Shown here one piece after another: positions 45,551-56,136 of a stretch of 64,000 nucleotides of DNA (positions are counted from its first letter, which is position 1; every line of letters starts with the position of its first letter). The position numbers were made by a program, and so were the translations under genes. The notes under the pieces were generated by a model. That model was not told where the DNA came from, did not search any database, and saw only the letters and a program-made list of their open reading frames with translations. The DNA comes from Beverwykella pulmonaria (lineage: Eukaryota; Ascomycota; Dothideomycetes; Pleosporales; Melanommataceae): assembly GCA_001599595.1 (NCBI GenBank), contig BCHH01000003.1:1028421-1092420 (forward strand). Reading direction: 5' to 3'.

Positions 45551-45988
45551 ATGTAATAGGGCTGCGTCAAGGCTAGAGGAAGACATCGTGGATGACGTAA
45601 GTTATATCTCTCAGCATTTGTTTTATTTCACATATGTCCCCGATTAGACTCCATTTATATTCTTTACTTGTCCAATGGGTCTTATATAATAGGGAAAGTA
45701 ATTACTTCTAGAAAAATAACATTTGATAAATCAACTGCCATCCTCTTCTCAGCCGTTATTGTACTAGCCTACCCAACATCGTTCACCAAAAACTCCTCTC
45801 CGCCTCCCATCCCATCATCAGCCATAATATCGATATGGAAAAACACATCCTGGATAACAAAGGAAATACCAAGTACTTTGGCGCTCGGCCTGTCTGCAAG
45901 ATAACTCAACAATTTTCGTATCCTTCGTCGTCTTAGTATATCATGAAATTAAGTAAATCACATCACCGTGCGGAAAGATGCCGTAGAG
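45551..45988. other. Intergenic region
   Basis: AT-rich 3' flank of the Clr5-domain gene. Nothing recognised. Confidence 0.5.
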
Positions 45989-46258
45989 TGGAAATTTTTA
46001 GGACAGTATAGAGCGATTGATATTAGATGATAAAGCTTATCAATATAGAACAAAGCGCTGAAATTGGAGAATGCGCTTCCTCCAGTACAGGGAGGAAGGA
46101 AGAGGAAGGCGGAGATTGAAGAGCGAACGACGGAGAAAAAGCACAAGACGGAGTAGGGTTTCTGTCCTTGTATTCTCTTGTAAAATGTTAAAGTTTCAGG
46201 GAGAAATTGTGGGTGATATTTGAGTAGAGCAGAGAAGAGACGAGAAAAGCTCTTGATT
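45989..46258 (+). repeat. Dispersed repeat, copy A (deleted)
   Basis: About 270 bp closely matching 50133-50452. Copy A lacks roughly 50 bp in the middle (after GATAAAGCTTATC). In copy B the unit reads as the C-terminus of a basic protein; in copy A that frame is broken. It ends in AAGCTCTTGATT, exactly where the AAA-derived fragment begins. Confidence 0.8.
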
Positions 46259-46707
46259 TAAAAGTAAGTGGCTATCGAAAAGTACCATAAGATCGCCACC
46301 AGCGTGAAAAGGATGTCATTCCAACCCATATCCACTTCGTTGCGACCACCGACCCTATCAGAAATACGATATGGTTCAGCCATTCCGATTTTTGTACCAT
46401 TTCCGATGCGAGGTTGGCGAGACATGATATTCCATACGTGTTCCTGCTGAGAAAGCGAAAGATGAGGGAGGTGATTGGTGTGACATTTCTGAACTTAATG
46501 ATGTCAACTGGGCTCAGATCCCGGTTATCGTTCGCAGCGATTGAACAAGCCACGCGAAGGACATTCTTGATCTGCCGTCCATTGATATCGTGGGACGCCA
46601 CCCTGCTCAGGAACTCGTTGTTTAGCCACGCGGATTTGTCCGGTCCTGAGCCCCTCGCAATGAAACTTTCCCAGATACTACGCCTGGTATTGATTGAGAG
46701 TCGGGGG
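46247..46707 (-). pseudogene. Truncated duplicate of the AAA ATPase 3' end
   Basis: This block matches 39379-39872 closely over its whole length. It contains only the ATPase lid and C-terminus (from about SINARRSIW onward) and starts in mid-gene, so it lacks Walker A and B. About 33-35 bp are deleted at 46,495, removing the end of the exon that precedes the last intron together with its donor. It cannot make a working ATPase. It lies directly downstream of, and in the same orientation as, the Crinkler-type gene; the boundary falls five bases after that gene's stop codon. Confidence 0.88.
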
Positions 46708-46711
46708 CCTA

Positions 46712-49112
46712 TTACGGTTCTTCATCTTGGGAGCGGGAGTACCGGAAGGCACGACTGGCAAATGGACCAAAATAGGAGTTCCAGCTACTCTTATCAACAA
46801 GCCCGGACCGGTCTGGCAAGACAATGTCATCCGGAGTTTCGGCTGTTGTGTACAATATAAAGAAATCGGTTGGCCCAGCAGACTTATTTCTTTCCTCATT
46901 GTACTTTTTCTGGCTCAACTTCCCATTGACAAATTTAGACTGTCCTACCTCGCGCACAATTTCGCAATGATCAGGCGAAGGTGGTGGGAATTGCCGTGCA
47001 TAAGTCTGGACACTGAGGAAGAAATTGCCGGCCAACGCGGATTGACTGTTGAGGATGACATGGTATAATTGCCATTCCGCGTCTAAAGTTCCGTCATGTT
47101 TGGTAACAACATCTTTGGCCGACGTCGCCTCAGTTCTATCCTGGTAGGCTGCTGTGTAACGAAGGCGTCGATTCACCACTTTCGTGTTTGCATCATCTCG
47201 TAATTTTTGGCATCCTTCGTGCAAGCGCTTGAAGCCTACTACCTGTCCTTCTTTAAACCATAGCGACCGCAAAATGCGAAAGTAGCCACAGAATGTCTCA
47301 AAGTCTTGCCAAGTGATGTTTCCAGTGGGTCCTTTGCCTGTTTTAAGGTGGAGAAGTTTTTGGTAATCGTTAAATTCCCATTCTGTTAGGAACTGGCAAA
47401 GGCGCTCGTCCTCTGTAGGTAGCACCCTAGCAAACAACCAGAGCCACATGTATGGTGCTATAAGGTACCCCTCTGCGTCATAAGTAAATTCGTTACTAGA
47501 AACTTTCTCAAACCAGAGAAGTCCAGGCGCTATAATATGCTCCCACCGCAATTTTGAGTTAGGGATAGACTCTTGGAGACGAATTTGTTGCCTAGAGAGG
47601 ATACACTGTATGACAGCGACGACGGTATCTCCTAGAACTAGGGTAGTTTTGCTATAGCGGTCCGTTAATTTGTGGAAGACAGCATTAGCCAATTCCGTGA
47701 TATTTGGTTGGAACCCATTTGGATACATAGCCAGCTGGTCAGCAATTGCTTCTATCGCCCGCGCATGCCCACCAACGTCTTTCACAAGAAGATGGGTGCC
47801 AGGATTGTCGTTAAAAACTTTTAAGTTGGTTCCCTTCCAAGTCGGTATATCTAACAAGTTGAGTGGTAGAAATACGCGCTTGCGGTGCGTCTTAGCTAAA
47901 AATTCATCTGCAGGCCCAAAGAAGGTTGCAGTAACGCAACTAATAATAAAGGGTGATCGTGTTATTCCTCCTCCTTGTGGCATTATACTTAAATTGCCGA
48001 TTTCAGTTAAGAATGAATAAAAGCGACTGTTATTTTTCCTCTCGCCGTCCCACGTACTGGCCCTTTGAATCGAGTCAACAACCAAAATTCCAGTAAAATC
48101 GTTGCACAGGTCAACCTTTTCAGCTGCCGCAATAAGTTGGAAAATGTCTCCAGGGTTTGCAATGTATTTTTCGCGGACATGATAAATATCTTGGTTAAGT
48201 AGCTGTGCTAGCATTCTAGCACCAACCGCATTTAACAGGTTACTCTTTTCTTTGTCAATTAAGGATGTTCCGCTCCCAAACGAAACATGAAATACAAAGG
48301 CTGTTTTCAATCTCTGCAAGAGCTCATTGTAAACGTCGCAGAGGTTGCAGTAGTCGTCATCAGTGTGGAGCCTACTATGGGTCTCAGCGTGGAGTTTAGT
48401 AACAGCCCTAATTGCTTCTTTGACTGAAGAGGCAAACTCTGAGCCATGCCTCGACTTTCCAGTTCCGCCTCCCCCTACATAGAAATAGGTGGGGGCGTTT
48501 GTCTTGTCAACTTCATTTTTCTTGTAGTGGATGTAATGCTCGAGAAGGTTCGGCGCGAGGGTGTTGTATAGATCCGGATGTGGCTGAAATTCCCAGTCCG
48601 CGCCGCTCGATTTTACCAGAGGATGTGGGGGCCTGTACTTGATTCCGGCCTTGAACGCATCTATTGCATGCCTCGGGCCTGTGACGTTGTTAGCTTACTG
48701 TCTACGTAGTATACATGGTATAAAAGAGAGTAACTTGCTCTTCATATTGACGGCATCGGTCATCTCCACATCTTCACTCCGTTGTATTTTTCCTGCGACG
48801 CTATTAGCTTGCAGTCTGCGTGGCATAAGAGGGCAACTTACTCTTTGTACCGGCGGTCTCCCTTCCCGCGAGCTCGCTCGCTAGATTCGCGAGCCTCGTG
48901 CTAGTTTCACTAGGCAGATTGCATTCCTTTTTGAAGAACTCCACATCACCAGCCAGAGCCAAGAAGTCATCTCCTGAAATGTTGTGCGCTTTGAATTTTT
49001 CAGGTGCGTCGTCTTTGAGCAGTCTTGGATAATTTTGTTGGATCCACTCAAGTACCGTGCCTGCATCCCAATATTGTATCGTCTCGATTGTGGGCTCTGC
49101 CTGGTTGGCCAT
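46712..49112 (-). CDS. Crinkler/RHS-type P-loop NTPase with SAM-like N-terminal domain
   Basis: A 763-residue protein from exons 48842-49112, 48739-48792 and 46712-48678. Residues about 8-85 look like a SAM-type helical domain (YWDAGTVLEWIQQNYPRLL...FKAHNISGDDFLALAGD). After a short linker comes a conserved lead-in (KYRPPHPLV...GADWEFQPHPDLYNTL), Walker A GGGGTGKS at 177-184, Walker B ILVVDSI (Asp about 310), and a FIISCVTAT...RVFLPLNLLD segment. This order is that of the Crinkler/RHS NTPases found in fungi, oomycetes and kinetoplastids, where a nuclease-like domain usually follows. The C-terminal ~150 residues (AEWQLYHVILNSQ...PTDFFILY) have restriction-endonuclease-like character, but I cannot confirm catalytic residues. 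No signal peptide, so host-directed secretion is not supported by sequence. Intron 2 uses a GC donor. Family call by motif order; function inferred. Confidence 0.72.
48679..48738 (-). repeat. Intron 2 of the Crinkler-type gene, homologous to intron 1 (GC-AG)
   Basis: A 60-bp intron starting GCAAGTTACTCTC and ending AAGCTAACAACGTCACAG. It aligns with intron 1 (48793-48841) along its length: GYAAGTTRCYCTCTT at the start and AAGCTAAYARCGTCRCAG at the end. Both follow AAGA. Only the GC donor keeps the frame to the conserved domain. Confidence 0.8.
48793..48841 (-). repeat. Intron 1 of the Crinkler-type gene, homologous to intron 2
   Basis: A 49-bp GT-AG intron, GTAAGTTGCCCTC...AAGCTAATAGCGTCGCAG. 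Its sequence is shared with intron 2, from which it is separated by a 54-bp exon, so one intron was probably copied from the other. Confidence 0.8.
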
Positions 49113-49656
49113 GGCGGCTAATAGGACGGCAAGCGGTGGGCGTAATAGATGAAGTAAAAAGGAGAGTAGAGGCGAGTACCAGCAGCAGGTGTACGAGTGG
49201 CGGTAGAGGGATAGGCAGCAGAAAGAGAAGGCGCAACAGCCAAGTAGCAGAATATAAGAGTCAGGGCTTTAATATAGGGAGATGAAGAGTGGTAAGAAAG
49301 CTCTGTCGGGAACGAAGAGTTGAAAAGCTTTGGAGACGAAGAGAAGTAGCAAACTGTCGGCCGGTGGGTCACATGATGTTTGCTCATATGACTCACTTCC
49401 ATGTTTGTTATGATTACCTTGGCAGGCTCCTGCCGTGCCTGGTGAGACTCTAGGTATTTCTTCGGTAGCTCCTCCGTAGAATCAATACAACAATTGTCAC
49501 TCTCTATCTACTTCGTCACATCACGACACAAACAAAGCGTGACGTCAATGAGATTAACGATGTGCAGGCTGGTAAAAGGTTACGCCGGGCCGGGCTGATT
49601 GACACGGAGAGTGGCGGCAGAATACTGCGCTCAACACCAAATTTTCAATCTAACTA
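49113..49656. other. Promoter side of the Crinkler-type gene
   Basis: No gene seen. The only notable item is the adjacent MITE. Confidence 0.45.
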
Positions 49657-49871
49657 CCGCATAATCTGGCAAGAGAGGGCTATGCTAGGCTTAATCAGGA
49701 AGTTCGGTCCTGCAACCTGATTGGAGGATTTTTGGTTAAAGTGGGCCTTCTGTGAGAGCAGTCTACACGTGGTCCACTTTTGCTGGCAGAGCTTCGGAAA
49801 CTCTCCAATCAGGTTGCAGGACCAAACTTCCTGATTAAGCCAGCATAGCCCTCTCTTGCCAGATTATGCGG
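49657..49871. mobile_element. MITE, 215 bp, Tc1/mariner-like (TA target site)
   Basis: Terminal inverted repeats of about 70 bp: the left end CCGCATAATCTGGCAAGAGA... runs to ...CAACCTGATTGGAG and the right end is its complement with only a few mismatches. Both flanks carry TA (49655-49656 and 49872-49873), the target duplication of the Tc1/mariner/pogo superfamily. The ~75-bp centre is non-coding. A transposase source is not in the window; the Tc1-type relic at 59.2 kb shows no matching ends. Confidence 0.9.
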
Positions 49872-50132
49872 TACTACATTGAACAAGTCCAACTCCTGCA
49901 TAGCGGGAGTTGGGCTTGTGAAACCTGTGCCGATAGGTGCTGCACAGCGTCCTCTACAACCTCGTGTTATTTTTAACAGCTTTTACCCCCTTCTACGTTG
50001 TGCATCAGGGGTGCCAAAAATCCTCAGGGAGAAACCAGAAGGATTTGTTGTTGCTGAAGATGACAGAAGCTACGAGCAATGCAAATATCTTTAAATTCTG
50101 GTGATTTGTTGAGAGATAGGTTTGAACTCAGG
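49872..50132. other. Short intergenic stretch with a palindrome
   Basis: A perfect hairpin (AACTCCTGCATAGCGGGAGTT) lies at about 49,892-49,912. No supported gene. Confidence 0.4.
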
Positions 50133-50452
50133 TGAAAATTTTTGGGACAATATAGAGCGATTGATATTAGATGATAAAGCTTATCGGTATGGAAAAAGGC
50201 GAGAAATGGCTACGTATGTTAGGTCACGGGCTCGAGGATTCAAGAACAAAGCGCTGAAATTGAAGAGTGCGCTTCCTCCAGTACAGAGAGGAAGGAAGAG
50301 GAAGGTGGAGAGTGAAGGGCGAATGACGGAGAAAAAACACAAGACTGTTGAGTAAGGTTTCTGTCCTTGTATTCTTTTTGTAGGGCTTCGGATAGTAATT
50401 GTGTAGTGACATTCGAGCAGAGCAGAGAGGAGAAGAAAAAAGCTCTTGATTC
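50133..50452 (+). repeat. Dispersed repeat, copy B; encodes a basic C-terminal protein fragment
   Basis: About 320 bp, homologous to 45989-46258. The plus strand has an open frame from about 50122 to 50355 with polar helical sequence (DNIERLILDDKAYRYGKRRE...VRSRARGFKNKALKLKSALP) and a Lys/Arg-rich tail (RGRKRKVESEGRMTEKKHK) like a nuclear signal. No family is recognised. It looks like the 3' end of a repeated, probably transposon- or multigene-family gene. It ends in the same AAGCTCTTGATT. Confidence 0.6.
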
Positions 50453-50493
50453 TATAATAGCATGAAGAAGTCGAAAGTGTACAGTACAAGCCC

Positions 50494-52182
50494 CTACTGA
50501 TTAGACTGCCTCATTGTCAATTCCCGCTCTAACTCCTCTCTCTCTTCTATAGTCAGATCACTCGAAGCCTTTCCAATCTTAACTCCCAGGAACATAACAG
50601 CCATTCCAAAGACTGCGCAGGCTGTAGCGAACCAGAAAGCTATCTTGTAGCTCTGTCTTTGCCCTCTATCTGCCGTCATTGTTACCGACAAATCTGCAAA
50701 GCCCAGGAAAAATGATATGCCGAGGAAGAGAAGGCTGTTGATCAAGGACCCAGCGAGGCCCTGGCGAGCCTTAGGCATGCTGGTGGTGATAAATACGTTT
50801 GTGACGTTGAACGTTATATCCACACCTGCTGTGGCGCAGATCATAGCTGGGAAGATATAGGCCCAATAGTTAGGACTAGTAGGAATGATGGCGAAGAGTA
50901 GTGTGGAGAAGATAAAACACATTCCGCTTAGTAGGAGAAGGCTATGGGATATTAGAGCATTCCGAATTGTAGGGGCAGATATTACTCACACCGTGCCTGG
51001 GAGAAGATGTAAGACCAATCCTCCTACGGTGGTCAAGAGAAGACCACCAACGCACATTGGAGTGAACCACGCGCTAGCGAGAAGTGGACTCGCATCAAGG
51101 ACTTTCTCGATGCTGCGAGAGTTAGCACTTGCATGTAAAGGGAAATATGAGATGGAAGAGCTTACTAAAAGCTAGCGTAGAAGAGCCATACCCCAAAGAC
51201 ACCGTACTGAAAAAAGAGAGCAATCACCAAAGACTTCATTCCCTTAACATTAAACATGTCACCTGGCAAAAGTGGCTGCTCTGCGACCCATCCTTCGACA
51301 TAGACAAAGCTTGCTAGGGAAAAGAATCCGAGCACAAAGGTGACAGGAATGTAAGGAGTGGCCCATCCTTCACTTGCATGGGAGCCTTCGGTGAGGGCGA
51401 AGACGATGAGAACCAGAGCTGGTACAATGGTCATAGTACCGAGCCAATCCATCTTCACCTCGCTCGCCCTTTTAGCATTCCGGTCGGATGGTATAGTCAG
51501 GTAGGATGCTACGGCCACGAATGCGAGAATGATGGATCCGAAGAAGAAGAACCAGCCCCAAGCGATCATCTGCACTGAAACTCCCGCGAAGAAGATTCCA
51601 GTGAAAAATCCGACGGGAGCAAAGGCACCGTATAGGCTGAACACGAGGTTTTTTCGGGGTCCAGGGCGGTACTATGCGTATGTTAACGTTACATTACATA
51701 ATTGAGAGGAGAACACGTACCATACTTCCTAGAAGCATAATCCCAGATGGCAAGAACGCTGCTGGACCGAAGCCTTGCAGGGCTCGACAAGCGATGAGCA
51801 TCATGTAATTCTGGCTGAAGCCGGCGATGATGGACCAGACCAATAGCCATCCGAGTCCGCTCACGAAGACGATGTAGCCACCGAACATATCCGCAAGGCG
51901 TCCGAATGGGAGTAGAAACGCTCCAGTGACGAGGGCGAACACGCTCGCTGGCCAAGTCTCCGCTTTAGAGGGAATGTGAAGAGTCTCAGAGAGTGCTGGC
52001 AGGATGACGTTGAATCCGCTCGTCATATATTCTGCAATGAGCAGGGATCCGAGCAGAGAAAAGCAGAAACCGATTTCAACCCAGATGGACTTGAAGGCCT
52101 CCGGACGTTCTCTTCCTAATCGTTCGATCTCGGACGGCGAGTACGAGCGTCTCGGCCCCTCTTCCACTTTAGTGTTGGTCAT
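50494..52182 (-). CDS. MFS multidrug-type transporter (DHA2-like)
   Basis: A 512-residue membrane protein from four exons (51721-52182, 51166-51671, 50990-51112, 50494-50941) with introns of 48-53 bp. After a polar N-terminus it has SKAETWPASVFALVTGAFLLPFGRLADMFGG (MFS motif A region), ACRALQGFGPAAFLPSGIMLLGS and YRPGPRKNLVFSLYGAFAPVGFF (motif C-like, across intron 1). The later helices are typical of the 14-span DHA2 exporters, and the C-terminus is cytosolic and charged. Such carriers export drugs, dyes or self-made metabolites by proton antiport. The in-frame TTG further upstream is not a credible start. It is head-to-head with a Zn2Cys6 regulator, which may control it. Confidence 0.9.
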
Positions 52183-52771
52183 GGTAGAGGAATCGGAGGA
52201 GTTATCGAAATCTTGTAGGCGATGCAAAGAATTCTCGTCGATGATAGACAGTTCTCTGGAGATGTTGTGTCCAAGTCATCAAGGAGGTCGCTCTTCTATA
52301 AGACCGCTAGAGTGCATGACGACCATTTTCACAGTGATATCCAGTATTACAAACATACTGCTTAGTTACAGGCGGAGTGACTGTGACGTTAGAACAAGGA
52401 GTCGTTACAATGCGGCAACTGTGTCTTGGCTTCCTATCAGAGGACAGCGCGTCAAAAGCGGTGACACTAACAACGGCGGGATATGACAGCACGCCGCACG
52501 AGGGTTTGGGATGAATAATCAAAGGCAAGTGACGCGACTTGCTATCGATATCTGAGGTCCGTGCACTAAGCTAGACTAACCTTCCGTAGCTAAATCCTTG
52601 CCACGTGCTTGCCTTGCTTAAGTTCGGCTCAACACAATCTCTTTCGATGCGTTAGTCACGGCGAGAATGACCTCCGATATATTCCCTAGCCATCTGCACC
52701 TCGAAACGACACAAGAATTCGTGTAGCCTCTTTCAGTCACTCGTCTACATACGTTGCATGGTGCTTATCTA
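52183..52771. promoter_or_regulatory. Shared promoter region of the divergent transporter/regulator pair
   Basis: 589 bp between the two start codons. Zn2Cys6 proteins bind CGG half-sites; a few CGG/CCG triplets are present (for example GGCGGAGTG at about 52,371 and ACGGCGGGA near 52,473), but I see no convincing paired site. The regulatory link is inference from orientation. Confidence 0.5.
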
Positions 52772-54437
52772 ATGCAATCGTCCCTCTTATTGCCAACGAA
52801 AGCCTGCCACAACTGCAGGAAGAAGAGGTGGAAGTGTGATCGGTCGCTACCGGTCTGCCAAAAATGCCTATCCTCGGGTTCCGAATGCCTGGGGTACGGG
52901 AAGCTATTTGTCTGGAATCATGGCGTCGCTAGCCGCGGGAAGATGATGGGGAAGTCGTATGAAGAGAGGGTGGCGGGGATGAAGGAAGGCCACGAACATC
53001 CACCCCTACCAAGGCGGGGCCCCAAGACTTCATCAGACCCCATCTCTGAACTCGGGATAAATTCTTCGGAGCAAGAAGACATGCAGGTGACAGTTCACAG
53101 ACCCCTGGTTGACCCTCTTGTCCAAGACATGGCCCAGGACTCTCGCTACTACCTGTTCCACTTCGCAACACAACTTTGCGCCGACATGGTCAGCTACGAG
53201 GTACCTGGTAATAACCCAATACGGGACTTGATTCCCGCAGTGTCTGAATTCCCGCTGCTCCTCCAGATAATTCTCGCCAATTCAGCATATCACATCTTCA
53301 ATATTTCACGAGACCCCGTAGCGCCATCTACATATCAAAATGAGCAAAAGCCATGCTTGGTTGCATACTACAAAGATGCCAGCCTTTTTGGTGGACCGCC
53401 GAAATCCTCATACCGAGACGCACTTGTCGCTAAACAGCAGGCTCTTTCTCTGTTAGCGCAGTCAGTTGCATCTGTCAATGAATCCAACATTGACTACATC
53501 CTCGTGGTAATTCTTCTCTTTGTCAACTACGACCTCATAGAATCAGGCAAGGATAAGTGGAAGGTGCATATGGAAGGTGCTCGGAAGCTAATCAATTTGC
53601 TGGGGACACCATCATTCCAGCAGAACCCCACCAGTCAACTGCGGAAGTGTCTTCTGTCCGATTTTCTGGTGTACGTACTTGAACAAATTTAATCCGCTTT
53701 TGCTAACATTCTGCAGCTTCTTCATCCTCGGCTCCACACTGACCTTCTCAGCCGGCCCCAAGAAGCTGATTCCCGACTCCATTGATATGGAGCCCATATT
53801 GGAATACGCGCAGACAAACAACTACCTTTCGTGTCCCGCTCCACTACTGCGAATCATGGTCAAGTCATTCGAAATACCAGATACCCGAGAATGTGCCAGT
53901 GACGATTTGGAGAGTGAAGTCCAAGAGCAAGTGAGAGAGCTCCTGGTGGAAGCCTTGTCTTTCGATCCACTCCATTGGGCATACACCTTTCAACCCACTT
54001 CGCCATTCGAGGATCTAGATAAGCGCGCTCGTATAGCTTCGGCACACCGCTCTGCAGTGTGTATTTACATTGCCCGCGTGCTGTCTTCTACCAACCCTCT
54101 TCTCGACCCTTCCAGTGGAACCGCTCTTGTAAGCCTCACTGGGCTCGCTGACGAAGTCGTTCACCACGTCTCACACCTCAGCCCAAGCGACAATGTCTTT
54201 AAGTGTATCAGTTGGCCCTTATTCCTCGCTGGCGCCGAATCAGAAGACCCCATGCAGAGGACTTGGATCATGAACAAGCTGGATACCTTTTACGGTGTCA
54301 TGTACTGGGGCTATATACCTACAGTGAAGAGCGTATTGGAAGTCATTTGGAGCAATAAAGATCGAGCGGCGAAGGGAGCAGACAACTGCTGGGTCGATGA
54401 GGTGAAAGAGATGGGCACTGACTTCTTGATTGCCTGA
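52772..54437 (+). CDS. Zn2Cys6 transcription factor
   Basis: A 539-residue protein from exons 52772-53670 and 53717-54437, with a 46-bp intron that has a GCTAAC branch site. The binuclear zinc cluster is at residues 12-39: CHNCRKKRWKCDRSLPVCQK then CLSSGSEC, spacing C-2-C-6-C-6-C-2-C-6-C. The fungal-specific transcription factor region (FHFATQLCADMVSYEVPGNN...FPLLLQIILANSAYHIFNIS...LLFVNYDLIESGKDKWKVHMEGARKLI) follows and runs to the end. That is the type often paired with transporters and metabolic clusters. The start at 52772 is the first ATG in frame. It is transcribed away from the DHA2-type exporter. Confidence 0.9.
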
Positions 54438-56136
54438 GGGCGAGCTTGGCCTACGTTGTTTCTGGGCTGCCGTGTTTCCCGACCAGCCGCTGTAGTTGCG
54501 AGACATTTGAAGCTGAATCAAAACGGAACAAACCACACTGCTCTTTCCCAAAACATCACACATGGGATTTGTTGATTCAAGCTCCCGGGACAGTCGATCC
54601 GGTTTCGAAAAAGAAATGGCGCCGAGCTATCAGCGAAGAATTGGTGATTGTATCGACCATCTCTCCGATTGAAGTCTCAATTTGCGACATTCACATCGCA
54701 TAAACCGCAATATTTGGCGCGCATCTCACACAACGTCAAGATAAAACTACGTCACTCTAATCGTTTTGCCTAGAACAGCATGATGTGCAATTTGTCGTTC
54801 GCTTTCTCATGTGCATCTTCCGGCACCACCTGGTTACCCGCTGGCTATCACTCGGACACACATAATTACAGAAACGGTGAGTGGTAGGATGTCGCCCTCC
54901 GCACTCTTAATCACAGGCCCTTCCCCACAAAAAGCTGCCCAGACATTTGACGTGCCAAGCAAATGGTCACCGCTTACCGAATTGGGTTGCCTGCTACAGT
55001 CACCTGAGGGAGCTCTGTTTCAGACTTCCCCCTATCGATAAGGAGAGTGCCTCGGCCGCGCCTAGCAGCGGCTCCACTGCTTTGTTGCTTTACGCGTCCA
55101 TTTTCATGCTTTTGAGGAAATTCATTTCGAGATATAGTACAAAGTCAAGCAGGGGCTTTGGCAGAGCCGATGCTCTCCCCGATCCGGACTTCGAGGCGTT
55201 GTACGGAGAATGGGGCTTTTGGCATGCCTTGAAACCATTTCGACTCGCCGGAGTCTAACATCATTGGACGGGAATTTCGACGCGTGTTGGAAACGATATT
55301 TCCCTCTCAAGAAACTCGAGTGGGAGGAGAGAGAGAGAGAACAATATTTCAATATTCAATTTCCACAAGCCAGCTGCCCTCTTGCAGAAAAAGGCAGGAT
55401 CTGCTGCAGGGATAAATAACAGCCCCTACACGTGAACACCTAGCTCAGTATCCTAATCACCGACCACGCCTGCTCCTCTTTTCATTTCACATCGAAGGCC
55501 TCAAGTCTCAACATTTCAACCTTGCACTTGCTGTTGCAGCTTACAAGCTCGCAATCTATCGACTCGAATGAGCCCTGAGTAGTGCTAAATAACCCATTGA
55601 CTCGGAGGATGCGCCACACATTGTCGTCTTTTTTCACAATTTCGAGATGGCCCGAGCATATGCAGGTACCAATCGACACATCAACCATGATGCTCCTTCG
55701 CGCGACATTGCCATGCTCATTCTTTGCACCTCACGCGATTTCACATGACCCTTTTACCTCTTTCTCTTGACTCCCTGGTGTACCTTTTCAATAACGGCCT
55801 CAACGGGCCCAATGGACAGGGACTCAGGCCGCCCACGGAAGACTGCATCCTCCGGGATAGGCCCGCCAGTGATCACCGCTAAATATAGCGGTCTTACTCC
55901 TTTCCTACAGTCCCAATGTTTCTTGGTGCGTTCTTCGTTCGGTGTTTGTTTTCGCTACACTTGAGATGAGAGGGCTGGGCGGCTGTGTTGCGAGACCTAA
56001 GGAGCGGGCCTGGTCTTGATCGGATTATAAGATGTACTCCGTTCCCTCGCTACACCGGTAAGACTTGTAGTCGTTATTCCTTCTTTCGTCTTTTATTATA
56101 TAATCGCTATTGGATCCTGTCGCTGGAGCCTGCATC
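54438..56136. other. Intergenic region, no recognised gene
   Basis: 1.7 kb between two plus-strand genes, holding the factor's 3' flank and the GH76 promoter. ORFs are short and in several frames; none supported. Confidence 0.5.
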
